DNA of 64,000 nucleotides from Kolteria novifilia (GCA_007748055.1 CP036279.1:2232001-2296000), one strand, 5' to 3'; positions 53,395-63,140 are shown, counted from the stretch's first letter. Notes: generated from the sequence alone by a model not told the origin. A program made the numbers and translations.

Positions 53395-53567
53395 AGGGCG
53401 ACGATGGACTTCTTCCCAAGCCTGCCGGCGCTACTTCCCAGTGATCTAGGCCCTTCCCTCCCAATCGGTTGAGGGAAGGCTCCTCCCACACGGCATCCTG
53501 CCAAGACTTTACTCACTCAACGATCTTCCCAGCGATTTCTCTAGTTGCCCAAGGGGCAGCCTTCTTT

Positions 53568-53662
53568 CATTCCCCCTTGTCCAAGGGGGGAAAGAGGGGG
53601 GTCGGTTCTCATGACTCTCTCTAAAGATGACCCCCACTAACTCCCGCTTGGCCAAGGGGGAG
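53568..53662. repeat. Dispersed repeat family C, hairpin module
   Basis: It contains CCCCCTTGTCCAAGGGGG at about 53573-53590 and a diverged second hairpin CCGCTTGGCCAAGGGGG near 53642. The same two-hairpin module occurs inside the respiratory operon. The rest of the gap 53395-53896 holds no gene. Confidence 0.65.
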
Positions 53663-53896
53663 CACCGAAACGTGAAGCGGGAGCAGCGGAGAGTCTATCC
53701 GTTGAACGAGGGAGCGCGCACACCGACGGTACCATTCCTTCACGAAGTTGGCCCACCCTGTGGCATCTTTCTTTGCGGGATTGCTCTACCAGTTTAGGGA
53801 GCTCCCGACTATAGGAGGCCCCTTGGCGTGGCGCCTCGCTCGCTCGGAGCTTTGACGGCGCCCTTCGGCGGACCAATTCAATCGGGAGAAGTCGGG

Positions 53897-54661
53897 ATGG
53901 ACGTCGCGTGTTCGACACTGTGCTTTACGGATGAGCCTCTTGAGCAGGCGCTCCGTCATATCGCGGGGATGGAGTTCGGTCGGGTCGAGCTCGTCATCGC
54001 CGATCATGGACCCCACCTCAATATCGACGAGGTGATGAGCGACAGTGCCGCGGTGATTCGCAAGATTCGCCAAGGGCCGCAAATCAACGTCTGTGCGGTG
54101 ACGACCCGCATCGATCCGATGGCCAGCGATCTTGGAGAACGGATCGATGAAGTTGCCCATCTGGCCAAGCAGTTGCAGTCCCCCGTCGTCTCGGTCGAAG
54201 CCGCCGCTACGGGAACTCCCATCGAACAGGAAGTCGAGCGGCTCACGGCTCTCGAGAAGATCTGTTCGCGTCATGGCACGTTGCTTGCCGTCAACAACAC
54301 GATCGGGACCCTGACCGAATTGCCCGAAGTCGCGATCGAGCTTTGCAACCGGGTACAGGGACTCGGCGTCTGTCTCGATCCGGGCTACTACATCAGTGGA
54401 CCGCACCAGGGGAAGGACTACGAGGAGATCTTCCCCTTCGTCCGTCACGTCCAACTGCGCGATAGTGGTCGCGGTCGCGATCAGCTTCAAATCAAGGTAG
54501 GGCGGGGCGAGGTCGAGTACGGTCGGTTGATCTCGGCGCTGCATCGCTATCGCTATCGTGGCGCCCTTTGCGTCAAGATCGAGAAGGATCTTGCCGAGGG
54601 ACTCGACATCGAGATCGAAGTCCGCAAACTTCGGCTCGTCCTCGAAAGCCTCGTTCTTTAG
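53897..54661 (+). CDS. Sugar phosphate isomerase/epimerase-like TIM-barrel protein
   Basis: This product is 254 residues from the ATG at 53897, preceded by GGGAGAAG. It is an AP-endonuclease-2/xylose-isomerase-like barrel: CSTLCFTDEPLEQALRHIAGMEF at the start, VAHLAKQLQSPVVSVEAAAT, GTLLAVNNTIGTLTEL, LGVCLDPGYYISG, and VRHVQLRDSGRGRDQLQIKVG near the metal-binding end. The typical second-half metal ligands (Asp and His in CLDPGYY and HVQLRD) can be placed. Substrate unknown. An upstream start at 53828 gives a poor N-terminus. Confidence 0.85.
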   Translation: MDVACSTLCFTDEPLEQALRHIAGMEFGRVELVIADHGPHLNIDEVMSDSAAVIRKIRQGPQINVCAVTTRIDPMASDLGERIDEVAHLAKQLQSPVVSVEAAATGTPIEQEVERLTALEKICSRHGTLLAVNNTIGTLTELPEVAIELCNRVQGLGVCLDPGYYISGPHQGKDYEEIFPFVRHVQLRDSGRGRDQLQIKVGRGEVEYGRLISALHRYRYRGALCVKIEKDLAEGLDIEIEVRKLRLVLESLVL

Positions 54662-54733
54662 TCCATCACCGATCAAGCAGACGGTGCCCTCGTTCGAGGG
54701 TGCCGCTCTTGCGCTGGTCTATGAACATACTCG

Positions 54734-54810
54734 GGAGCCACTGGCCGCTTGTCAGTCAGTGCCAAAGACGCTGGGACGACACCAGCACGAACGTCAAGTT
54801 GCAACAGATC
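54734..54810. repeat. Dispersed palindromic repeat family B, copy
   Basis: The hairpin CACTGGCCG/CAGTCAGTG at 54738-54761 has a single mismatch in the stem. The tail ACGAACGTCAAGTTGC follows. It lies between convergent genes. Confidence 0.7.
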
Positions 54811-54813
54811 TCT

Positions 54814-56313
54814 CTAGCGACGGCTCGATGGGGGCGCGCTCTTCGCCACTTCCGCGCGTGGCTGCACGCGGCAGAAATAGATTCTCCCTTCCTTGGCAAC
54901 CGGCACGACGTCGAAACCCATGCCGTCGACCGGTTGCGATCCCGCCACGATGAACGATTCGAGATAGGACTCGTCTAGGAGCAGATGGAATGGGCCGGCC
55001 GAGTGCCGACTCGTCGATTCGAGCTGTTCCATGCGGTGAACTGTCTGTGTCAGCCGACGCCCATAGTACAGCGTCGCGACCGGGTAGACCGCTCTTCGGC
55101 CATCCTCGCCCTGATAGACCGTGATCGGGGCCTGTGGGTGAATGTGCTCCTGGATCAGCGACGCCAGCCGACGAGTTTCCGGTTCGCCATCGCGGGCGAG
55201 GGGCCGTGTCCAGAACTGCCCCTGGCTAAAGACGAGAAGTCCAACGCCGATCGTGAGAAAGGCGACGGAGTACCTCTTCCAAAACGGAGCGTGAACGAGC
55301 GAGAGCGCGATCAGCATTGCCGCTCCGGGATACATCGGCACGAGGTACCAGTTCCATTTAGTCGTCGCGAGCGAAAGCGACACGGGAATCGCGAAAGTCC
55401 ACGCCCAGGCGAATGCCAGCAGGCGATGGGGCCGCCGCAGGAGAAGGACTCCGCCGATCACTACCGCGAACACGATGCCCCATCCCCACGGGATCCGTTT
55501 CTCCAAGAGGAACATGAGGTAGTAATCGAACTCGGGCGGCTGGCTGGCTCGTTCCGGATAGATATTCGCGAAGAACTGCCAAAGGTGCTGGCCGCCGTAC
55601 TCCTCGACAAAGCGGGGTCCGTGGGCGAGAAGTTGCTGGAGATGCCACGGCAGCGCGATCAGAAGCCCGATGGGGACCGCGAGCCAGAACGAAGGACGTC
55701 GCAGGGGACGCGTATCGCGCAGGACGAGGAGGGTTGCGATCTCGACCACGAGCGCCAGCGCCGCGGCCGAGCCCTTGATGAGGAGGCCGACGCCGAAGAG
55801 TGGGCCCCGCGCCCAATGCCACTTCGGCTGGGATAGCCCCTCCCAGAAGCAGATCAGTTGTGCCGTGATGACGAGCGTGAGCGGTCCGTCGAGCTGGCCC
55901 TGATTGACGTAGCCGAAGAACTCGGGCGTTCCCAGAAGCAGGGTGCCGGCGAGGAGCCCCGCTCGTTTCCCAGCCTTCCAGGTGACGAAGCTGCCGAGTA
56001 GAACGACCGTCCCAAGGCCGCACACGGCGGAGAAGAGCCGAGCGGTGAGTGGTGATTCGCCAACGGTGTGAAACAGCACCATCGTTGGCCAGAGACCGAG
56101 CGGGGGTTTGTGGAAAAAGGGGGCTCGATTCCAACGAATCGTCAGCCAGTCCCCCGAGGCGAGCGTTTCTCGCGCCATCTGGGCGTACCAGGCCTCGTCC
56201 CAGTGACGCAAATCTGGCCGAAGAAGTGTCGGGATCGCCAGAAGGACTCCGGCGAGGGCGAGCAGTCCCGCCACGAGTGCGGCGTCAGCGCGTTGTCGAG
56301 CGGTCTGTTCCAA
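54814..56313 (-). CDS. Glycosyltransferase family 39 (ArnT/PMT-like) membrane protein
   Basis: This 499-residue protein has ten or more membrane helices. After the first helix comes LLRPDLRHWDEAWYAQMARE, the acidic loop typical of GT-C enzymes (Asp-Glu), and FFHKPPLGLWPTMVLFHTVG. This places it with the ArnT/GT39 transferases that use lipid-linked sugars on the outer side of the membrane. The last 120 residues form a periplasmic domain (PITVYQGEDGRRAVYPVATL). The natural acceptor, lipid A or protein, is unknown. It is likely monocistronic, between repeat-bearing or divergent gaps. Confidence 0.9.
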   Translation of the reverse strand: MEQTARQRADAALVAGLLALAGVLLAIPTLLRPDLRHWDEAWYAQMARETLASGDWLTIRWNRAPFFHKPPLGLWPTMVLFHTVGESPLTARLFSAVCGLGTVVLLGSFVTWKAGKRAGLLAGTLLLGTPEFFGYVNQGQLDGPLTLVITAQLICFWEGLSQPKWHWARGPLFGVGLLIKGSAAALALVVEIATLLVLRDTRPLRRPSFWLAVPIGLLIALPWHLQQLLAHGPRFVEEYGGQHLWQFFANIYPERASQPPEFDYYLMFLLEKRIPWGWGIVFAVVIGGVLLLRRPHRLLAFAWAWTFAIPVSLSLATTKWNWYLVPMYPGAAMLIALSLVHAPFWKRYSVAFLTIGVGLLVFSQGQFWTRPLARDGEPETRRLASLIQEHIHPQAPITVYQGEDGRRAVYPVATLYYGRRLTQTVHRMEQLESTSRHSAGPFHLLLDESYLESFIVAGSQPVDGMGFDVVPVAKEGRIYFCRVQPRAEVAKSAPPSSRR

Positions 56314-56432
56314 CGGTGCACATCCTTGTGCGTCGTTCTTCCCGGATGATCTGGCTCGGGAATCGAGTATTTGGGGCCGCGTTTCCCTCCAGGAGCCCTG
56401 GCGGCGTGTTGGCCGATGAGATCCCCCATCGC

Positions 56433-59400
56433 TTACTCGGACTCGGCAGCCTTCGTGTCGTCGTCCTTCTTCTCCGGCGGCTTCTTGCCTTTCTTGCCCT
56501 TCTTATCTTTTGTGTCGTCGGGCTCGTCCTTCTTGGCTTCGAAGAGCGCCTTCAGTTCCCCGAAGGTGTGGAGAACCTGCTTGCCCTCGAGCGCTTCGTC
56601 ACTGAGTTCGACCTTGTCGCGACGCTTCGAGCGGGTGGAGTAGGCTTCCGCGCCTGGGGCGGAACTCCGTTGCAATTTTCCCGTGACCGATGGTGGGGAA
56701 GCGGTCTGGGGACGGCGGCGTTGCTGGCCCCGGCCCTGGGGACGCTGGGAGGGACGTCGACCACGACCACCCGAGCGACCTTCCGTTCGCGTCTCCTGTT
56801 GGTCGGATTGCTCCGAGGCTTGCGGTGACTGTTGAGGCTTACGGCCCCGTTTGGGACGACGTTCGCGGCGCTGTTCTCGCTGCTCGGGAGGAATCATCGT
56901 GAGCGAGACGCGGCGGCGGTCCAAGTCGACCGAGAGCACCCACGTCGTCACGATGTTGCCAACCGAGACCAAGTCGTGCGGGCTGCGAACGAAGCGGTCG
57001 GCCATCTGGCTGATGTGGACAAGCGCGCTGTCCTTGAGCCCGACATCGACGAAGACACCAAAGTCGACCACGTTGAGGACCGTGCCTCGAAGTTCCATCT
57101 CCGGAGAGAGGTCCTCGAGCTTGAGGATGCCTCGGCGGAAGATCGGACCGGGGAGATCCTCACGCGGGTCACGTCCCGGTCGGGCGAGATTGGCGACCAA
57201 GTCGTCCACGGTGGTGACACTCACCGTGATGGCGGCGCTTGTCGCTTCACGGTCGAGTTCGGCGAGCTTTTGCGTGACCTCGTCGGTGCGCGAGCGATCG
57301 CTGATCGTGGCGGGCGTTTCCTGTAGCTGCTCCAGGATCTTCTCGGCGGTCGAGTAGCTCTCCGGGTGGATCCAGGTTCCGTCGAAGGGCTGGTCGCTGC
57401 CGGTGATCTTGAGGAAGCCGGCCGCCTGGGTGAAGACCGCGGGGCCGACGCCGGGCACTTCCTTGAGTTTCTCGCGGTTGGGGAAGGGGCCCTGTTCCTT
57501 GCGGTACTCGACGATGTTGCGCGCACGCAGTTGGTTCAGACCGGAGACGTACTGCAAGAGCGGCACGCTCGCGGTGTTGAGGTCGACACCGACGTAGTTG
57601 ACGCACGATTCGACGACTTCGCTGAGTTTCTCGCGCAGGAGCTTCGGATTGATGTCGTGCTGGTAGAGTCCGACGCCGATGTTCTGCGGGTCGATCTTGA
57701 CCAGTTCGCTGAGCGGATCCTGAAGTCTCCGGCCGATCGAAATCGTTCCTCGCGCGGTCGCGTCGAGGTTGGGGAATTCCTCTCGGCCGATGGCGCTGGT
57801 CGAGTAGGCGGCGGCACCGGCTTCGTTGACGATGCAGTACTCGAAGTCGGCCAGTCCGTCGGAGATGACCTCCGCGATCAGCTCTTCGGTTTCGCGGCAG
57901 GCCGAACCGTTGCCGATCGCCACGACGCTAACTCGGTGGAGTCGGCACAGTTCCGCGATGAGCCGCTTGGCACGTTCGCGGCGCGGCATTTGATTGTCCA
58001 CGTCTTCGGAAAGCTGTGGCATCGGGGGCTCTTCGCCCTCGTGCCCTTCCGTCGGCGGCGGGGTAGAGCTCCCTTCCGCGACGGGCGTCGATTCGCTCGC
58101 GGCGCCATCGTCGGCAGCGGCAGGTTCCGGGGCCGACGGCTCAGGGGACTCGGACGGAGCGCCCTCGGGAGCCGTTTCCGCGACGGGACTCTCGGCGGTT
58201 GTCGGAGCGGGTTGTTCCTCGGGAGCCGCTGGCGTCGCGGGCTCGGGAGTCGTTTCCGTGGGCTCCGACTCCGACGCCGGTCCCGCAGTCGGTTCCGGAA
58301 TCGCCTCCGAAGTCGAGTCCGTGGCCGCCTCCGAAGTCGAGTCCGTGGCCGCCTCCGAAGTTGCGTCCGTGGCCGCCTCCGAAGTCGAGTCCGTGGCCGC
58401 CTCCGAAGTTGCGTCCGTGGCCGCCTCCGAAGTTGCGTCCGTGGCCGCCTCCGAAGTTGCGTCCGTGGCCGCCTCCGAAGTCGAGTCCGTGGCCGCCTCC
58501 GAAGTCGGCCCAGCGATTACCTCCGAAGTCGGCTCAGCGATCGCCTCCGAAGTCGGCTCAGACTTCGGCTCGGGTTCCTTGGAAACCATGTCTTCCAAGG
58601 GCGTCTGATCGGGCTCGTCGGACTCGTCGTCAGTGGATCGATGGAACGAGTCCGCGGGAAGAATCGGAGGCGAGGACTCGGAATCGTCGTCCCCGGTCGG
58701 CTTCTTCTCTTCCTCGGATTGCGTCTCGGGAGAGGAACTCTCAACCTCGCCCGTCGGCTGGGGCGCGTTTTCCAACGGTGACTCCGTGGGGAGACTCTCC
58801 AAAGGTGCCGTTGCCACGTCGGTCGTCGAAATCAACGTCTCGTAGGACTGCGGCGCCTCGGTCATGATCACGATCGACTCGGCGTCCGACACGGACGACA
58901 CCGCGTCGATGGCTCCATCGGGTGTCGCCGCCGCGGTGGGGGTTGACCGATCACCCGAACGTTTGCGCTTCTTTCGCTTCTTCTTCCGCCTGGCATGCGG
59001 GTGGAAGACGCCCTCGGCGAGCGGATTGCCGATCTCGTCGAGGACCGCGTATTTGCACCCGGTACGATAGCCGGGGTCGATCGCGAGGACGCGTTTGTCG
59101 CGGATCGGCGGTTGCAGGAGCAGGTTGCGAAGATTTCTCGCGAAGACGCCGATGGCATGTTCCTCGGCGACGTCGGTCAACTCGGTGCGAACTTCGCGTT
59201 CGAGACTTCGGAGTAGGAGTCGGTCGAGGCCGTCCTCGGCACATTCGATGAGGAACGCTGCGTGGGGATGGTCCTCGAGCGGGAGTCGGCTTCGGATCGC
59301 TTCGATGATCTTGGGGCGTTCGACGTCGATGCGAACTTTGATGATGCCGAGCTTTTCGCCGCGGTTGATTGCCAGAATCCGGTGCGGAGGAACCTGACGC

Positions 59401-60113
59401 AGCGGTTCGTTGTACGAGAAGTAGTTGCGGAACTCGCCCTGGGTGTGATCGACGTCGGGATGGCCGGCATCGTCCTCGCCGGACGGCTCCACCTTCGCTG
59501 GAGGAGGATCGCCACTTCCCGAGCGGGTGGTGACGATGCGCCCTTCCCAGACCGCGATCCGAGCAGCTTCCCGGACTTCCGCGTTCTCGGCGATCATTTC
59601 GGCCAAGATGTGCTTGAGTCCGTCGCGGACGTCGGCGGTGGTGGCGAGTTGACGTTCCGCGTCGACCGACTGTTCGAGGACTTCGTCGAAATTGCGAACA
59701 ATTTCGTCGTTGGTCCAGATCGCCGAGGCCAGTGGTCCCAGTCCCCGTTCGCGGGCCTGGGTGGCGAGCGTCTGCTTCTTCGGCTTGAAGGGGAGGTAGA
59801 GATCCTCAAGGCGTTTGGGCGAGGTCGCGCCGGCGATGGCCGTGCGAAGCTCGTCGGTGAGGTTGCCCTGTGCCTCGAGTGTCCGCAGGATCGTCTGCCG
59901 GCGTTCGGCGAGCTGCCGAAGCTTGGCGACGCGGTGCTGGACCTCTCGGATCTGTTCTTCGCCGAGATTACCTGTCTCTTCCTTGCGGAAACGCGCCATG
60001 AATGGCGCGGTGTTCCCCTCGTCGAGTAGGCGTACGGCCGCCTCGACTTGGCGACGTTTGAGTTGGAGGTCCTGGGCTAGACGGCCCAGATCGACGTCCG
60101 CATGTTCTTCCAC
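56433..60113 (-). CDS. tex: Tex-family RNA-binding protein with large low-complexity insertion
   Basis: This 1226-residue protein contains the whole Tex architecture: the N-terminal helical domain (FMARFRKEETGNLGEEQI), a YqgF-like domain beginning VLAIDPGYRTGCKYAVLDE, a helix-hairpin-helix region (QLRARNIVEYRKEQGPF, VPGVGPAVFTQAAGF), and an S1 domain near 1015-1085 (LRGTVLNVVDFGVFVDVGLK). Ordinary Tex has about 720-780 residues. The excess is mainly an insertion at about 375-710 inside the YqgF-like domain, which starts with a Lys/Arg run and has eleven or so TSEAATDA/S units. A basic C-terminal tail also follows. Tex acts in RNA metabolism and transcription. The start is GTG at 60113. Confidence 0.93.
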   Translation of the reverse strand: MEEHADVDLGRLAQDLQLKRRQVEAAVRLLDEGNTAPFMARFRKEETGNLGEEQIREVQHRVAKLRQLAERRQTILRTLEAQGNLTDELRTAIAGATSPKRLEDLYLPFKPKKQTLATQARERGLGPLASAIWTNDEIVRNFDEVLEQSVDAERQLATTADVRDGLKHILAEMIAENAEVREAARIAVWEGRIVTTRSGSGDPPPAKVEPSGEDDAGHPDVDHTQGEFRNYFSYNEPLRQVPPHRILAINRGEKLGIIKVRIDVERPKIIEAIRSRLPLEDHPHAAFLIECAEDGLDRLLLRSLEREVRTELTDVAEEHAIGVFARNLRNLLLQPPIRDKRVLAIDPGYRTGCKYAVLDEIGNPLAEGVFHPHARRKKKRKKRKRSGDRSTPTAAATPDGAIDAVSSVSDAESIVIMTEAPQSYETLISTTDVATAPLESLPTESPLENAPQPTGEVESSSPETQSEEEKKPTGDDDSESSPPILPADSFHRSTDDESDEPDQTPLEDMVSKEPEPKSEPTSEAIAEPTSEVIAGPTSEAATDSTSEAATDATSEAATDATSEAATDATSEAATDSTSEAATDATSEAATDSTSEAATDSTSEAIPEPTAGPASESEPTETTPEPATPAAPEEQPAPTTAESPVAETAPEGAPSESPEPSAPEPAAADDGAASESTPVAEGSSTPPPTEGHEGEEPPMPQLSEDVDNQMPRRERAKRLIAELCRLHRVSVVAIGNGSACRETEELIAEVISDGLADFEYCIVNEAGAAAYSTSAIGREEFPNLDATARGTISIGRRLQDPLSELVKIDPQNIGVGLYQHDINPKLLREKLSEVVESCVNYVGVDLNTASVPLLQYVSGLNQLRARNIVEYRKEQGPFPNREKLKEVPGVGPAVFTQAAGFLKITGSDQPFDGTWIHPESYSTAEKILEQLQETPATISDRSRTDEVTQKLAELDREATSAAITVSVTTVDDLVANLARPGRDPREDLPGPIFRRGILKLEDLSPEMELRGTVLNVVDFGVFVDVGLKDSALVHISQMADRFVRSPHDLVSVGNIVTTWVLSVDLDRRRVSLTMIPPEQREQRRERRPKRGRKPQQSPQASEQSDQQETRTEGRSGGRGRRPSQRPQGRGQQRRRPQTASPPSVTGKLQRSSAPGAEAYSTRSKRRDKVELSDEALEGKQVLHTFGELKALFEAKKDEPDDTKDKKGKKGKKPPEKKDDDTKAAESE
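58302..58553 (-). repeat. 24-bp tandem repeats inside tex
   Basis: About ten units encode TSEAATDA or TSEAATDS within the insertion; edge units diverge (TSEVIAGP, TSEAIPEP). The near-identical DNA suggests recent expansion. Confidence 0.9.
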
Positions 60114-60386
60114 TGGAGGGCCCCGCAGACGTGGGTTGATTCAAAGTGCGTGAGTTGGGGGGATGGCCTGCCATCACGCAAAAGTGCGCTATCTTAACCG
60201 GCGCCGTAGCTTAGGAGTTCTCCAAGGGGCTGTCAAGGTCGCCCCCTCGCTCCGTTGATCTTCGTTGGTCCGGCGACGGGCCATGTCGCGCTCGGGCCGA
60301 CTCGCGGACCAACTCCGATAGGCAGGTCGGGCCTCAACGACTATGATCTCCTCCACGCACCATTTCCGGACCTGGGTGAGGAACCG

Positions 60387-61169
60387 ATGAACGACGAATC
60401 GACCGCGGAATCGACGATGGCGCCTCCAGGCACACTCGATCGAACCGAACGACGTGTGCTGGGGGTTCTCGTGGAGAAAGCCTTTTGCACCCCCGACTAC
60501 TATCCCCTGACCGCCAACGCGACGATCTCCGCTTGCAACCAGAAGAGCAATCGTCATCCGATGATGACCCTCGAAGGCCACGAGGTCGACGAGGCCCTCT
60601 TTCGCTTGCGGTCGGCCAGCCTCGCCATCCAGGTTCACCCCGCCAGCGGTCGCACCGAACGCTGGAAACACAACATCAAAGAGGCTTGGCAGCTCGATCG
60701 GCCCCAGCGAGCGGTGATCGGGGAACTGCTCCTTCGCGGAGCCCAGACCGAGGGAGAACTTCGCACCCGCGCCAGCCGCATGGTCGAGATTCCCTCGCTC
60801 GATGAGCTGAAGACCATTCTCGAGGAACTGGCCCGGCGCGGCTTCACGAGGCTCCTCTCCCCCGAAGGCCAGAAGAGAGGGCGCGTCTGGACCCATCTCC
60901 TCTTCAATGACAATGAACTCTCGCGCGTCGAGGCCGAGGTCGCTTCCTCGGCGCCCGCGTCGTCTTCGTCACCGTCGTCCCCCTCCGCGCCGTCGCCTCC
61001 GCGAACGGGGGCGACCGTTGCCGACGATCGTCTGGAGAAGTTGGAAACGGAACTTAGTCAGGCTCAGGTGGAAGTTGCCGACTTGACTTCCCGGCTCGAG
61101 CAACTGGAAAAAGCGCACGAACAAGTTCGTGACGAACTGGAGTCCTTGCGGACCCAGCTTGGAGGTTAG
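60387..61169 (+). CDS. YceH-family (DUF480) protein
   Basis: This product is 260 residues from the ATG at 60387. Residues 15-190 match the YceH/DUF480 winged-helix protein: LDRTERRVLGVLVEKAFCTP, YYPLTANATISACNQKSNR, the second repeat LDRPQRAVIGELLLRGAQTE and LARRGFTRLLSPEGQKRGRVW. The C-terminal 70 residues form a Ser/Pro linker and a coiled coil (LEKLETELSQAQVEVADLTS), an extension seen in many homologues. A DNA-related role is possible but not established. The gene is followed by the CaCA antiporter at seven bases. Confidence 0.9.
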   Translation: MNDESTAESTMAPPGTLDRTERRVLGVLVEKAFCTPDYYPLTANATISACNQKSNRHPMMTLEGHEVDEALFRLRSASLAIQVHPASGRTERWKHNIKEAWQLDRPQRAVIGELLLRGAQTEGELRTRASRMVEIPSLDELKTILEELARRGFTRLLSPEGQKRGRVWTHLLFNDNELSRVEAEVASSAPASSSSPSSPSAPSPPRTGATVADDRLEKLETELSQAQVEVADLTSRLEQLEKAHEQVRDELESLRTQLGG

Positions 61170-61176
61170 TTAGCCG

Positions 61177-62166
61177 ATGGTGTCGTGGCTTCTGGCAATT
61201 CTGGAGATCGTCGGCGGCATCGCCGGTCTCATGTACGGCGGTGAGGTCCTTGTCCGCAGCGCGGCGCGGCTCGCCCGAACCCTTGGCGTGACCCCGATGG
61301 TGATCGGCTTGACGATCGTCGCGATCGGCACGTCATTGCCGGAATTGGTCGTCAGTGTCTACGCCGCCCTCCAGGACGTGACCGACGTGACGGTCGGAAA
61401 CGCCGTCGGTAGCAATCTGTTCAATCTCCTGGCGGCCTTGGGTATCGTCGCGATGGTTCGCCCCGTCATCTCGACGGCGGTCTTCATCGATCGCGAGATT
61501 CCGATCATGATAGCCGTGATGGTGATCTCGTGGCTCTTTTGTCTTCCGGGAATCCTCTACCGTCCCTTGGCGATCGTACTTTTGCTCCTGTTGGCCGGCT
61601 ATCTCGCCCTGGCGGTTCATTGGGCGCGGAAAGAACGTGAGCCCCTTGTCGAGAAGGAGTTCGACGAGGAGATTCCCGACGAGAAAGCGCCGATACTGCT
61701 CGATGTCGCGCTAATGGTCGGTGGGTTCCTGCTGATGGTCGTCGGTTCGCACTTCTTTCTCGAAGGGGCCGTCTGGATCGCGCGGACCCTGGGGATCAGC
61801 GAACTGATCATCGGCTTGACGTTGGTCGCGTTCGGCACCAGTGCCCCGGAACTCTTCACCTGCGTGATCGCGGTGATGCGCGATCGGCCCGACCTCGCCC
61901 TGGGCAACCTGGTCGGTAGTTGCATCTTCAATATGCTCGGGATTCTCGGCTGTGCTGGCGTCGTCAGCGACCTCGCGATCTCGACGGTGATCCTGCAACG
62001 CGACTTTCCGTTGATGTGTTTCACCGGGCTGCTGACGTGGTTCTTCGTGAGGACGCACCATCGCGTCTCGCGGCTGGAAGGGGGAATCCTCTTCGCGATC
62101 TACATTGGCTACATCGCCTACCTTATCTACGCGACGGCGACCGGGGCGGCGCCGACGGGCGGATGA
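61177..62166 (+). CDS. Calcium/sodium antiporter, CaCA family
   Basis: This 329-residue protein has about ten helices in two inverted halves. Each half has its signature: IGTSLPELVVSV and VGSNLFNLLAALG in the first, FGTSAPELFTCV and VGSCIFNMLGILG in the second. These are the alpha repeats of the YrbG/NCX family, whose acidic residues coordinate Ca2+ and Na+. The loop between them holds EKEFDEEIPDEKAP. It should export calcium at the expense of sodium or proton gradients. Its last 44 bases overlap the end of the convergent cyclo-ligase gene. Confidence 0.93.
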   Translation: MVSWLLAILEIVGGIAGLMYGGEVLVRSAARLARTLGVTPMVIGLTIVAIGTSLPELVVSVYAALQDVTDVTVGNAVGSNLFNLLAALGIVAMVRPVISTAVFIDREIPIMIAVMVISWLFCLPGILYRPLAIVLLLLLAGYLALAVHWARKEREPLVEKEFDEEIPDEKAPILLDVALMVGGFLLMVVGSHFFLEGAVWIARTLGISELIIGLTLVAFGTSAPELFTCVIAVMRDRPDLALGNLVGSCIFNMLGILGCAGVVSDLAISTVILQRDFPLMCFTGLLTWFFVRTHHRVSRLEGGILFAIYIGYIAYLIYATATGAAPTGG

Positions 62167-62737
62167 TCCGCGACTCGGTCACGATCATCGGGAGTGGGAC
62201 GTCGTGAGCCTCCACGGGGATGCTCGCGACGATCTGGCAATCGAAGGCGAGTCCGACGAGCGCCGTGTTGGTGCGACCCTCCTCGAGCAAGCGATCGTAG
62301 TAGCCCGCCCCTTGGCCGAGTCGGCCTCCGTTTTCGTCGAACGCGAGCCCAGGGATCAGCGCGAGGTCAACTTCCCCCAAGGTCGCGATCCGGTCGGAGC
62401 GTTCGCGGCAATGCGGAGCGGGCTCGGGGATCCGGTAGGCTCCCGGCACCAACTCCTCCAACGATTCGATCCAACAGAGCCGCAATTGGTCGTTGACACA
62501 ATAAGGGACGGCGACGCGAATCCCTCCAGCGATTGCCGAAGCGATCAACACCCCGGTGCCGACCTCGCTCGCGATGCCGACGTATGCCAGAAGGCTCTTC
62601 GCGCCCGAGTACTCCGGGAGAGATTGAACCCGACTGGCGATCTGGACACTCCGTTCTTCGCGATGGGCGAGGGCGCGGCGCCGCCGGCGCGCTTGCAGGC
62701 GAAGTTCGTCCTTTTCCTGGGAGATGGGCGAAGCCAT
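62123..62737 (-). CDS. 5-formyltetrahydrofolate cyclo-ligase
   Basis: This product is about 204 residues from the ATG at 62737, where homologous sequence begins (KDELRLQARRRR); an ATG at 62779 would add 14. The nucleotide-binding signature is GGRLGQGAGYYDRLLEE. PGAYRIPEPAP and VDLALIPGLAFDENG are also typical. It converts 5-formyl-THF to 5,10-methenyl-THF with ATP, returning it to the C1 pool used by the glycine cleavage system. The 3' end overlaps the antiporter gene. Confidence 0.93.
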   Translation of the reverse strand: MASPISQEKDELRLQARRRRRALAHREERSVQIASRVQSLPEYSGAKSLLAYVGIASEVGTGVLIASAIAGGIRVAVPYCVNDQLRLCWIESLEELVPGAYRIPEPAPHCRERSDRIATLGEVDLALIPGLAFDENGGRLGQGAGYYDRLLEEGRTNTALVGLAFDCQIVASIPVEAHDVPLPMIVTESRIIRPSAPPRSPSRR

Positions 62738-62924
62738 GCGTTTGGTCGGTGACTGGAGGACTTGGCGCCCGATCGCCATGATCGGGGTCGCACGTGAACG
62801 GGGTGGAAGAGAACCAACGCCCTCGGGCTCGGCTCAAGAGTCGATCATCGGTTGGAAAAGCCTCTGACTCAGCACACTCCCGAGCGAGTGGGGAGCGAGC
62901 TTTCATGAAACGAACTTACCATTC

Positions 62925-63113
62925 AGGACCCTAGTGAACTGGTCCATCTAAGTCTTGGGAGGGCCACTGGCTACTTGTCAGCCAGTGCCAAAGGGTTGGG
63001 GGCGCACAAACACCAACGTCAAGTTGGGACTGAGCACAAGTGCTTCGTCAAACACTAGAGATCGGGTGGGGAACGCATGATCGCTTCTCACTGGCTGACA
63101 AGCAGCCAGCGGC
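62925..63113. repeat. Two family B palindromes facing each other
   Basis: The first hairpin (CACTGGCTA/CAGCCAGTG, 62961-62989) has the usual tail with CACCAACGTCAAGTTGGG. The second hairpin (CACTGGCTG/CAGCCAG, 63088-63113) is inverted. The whole lies between the cyclo-ligase and hsp20 genes, both on the minus strand; 62932-62946 also resembles the end motif of family A (CAGGACCCTAGTG). No gene is seen in 62738-63140. Confidence 0.75.
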
Positions 63114-63140
63114 ACCCGAACATCAGGTCTTGACGGTGCC

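Noticed and set aside
57366-58781. 471-codon + strand frame opposite tex, rich in Arg and Gly
   Set aside because: It is the reverse of the TSEAATDA repeat region; the repeats create the open frame by themselves.
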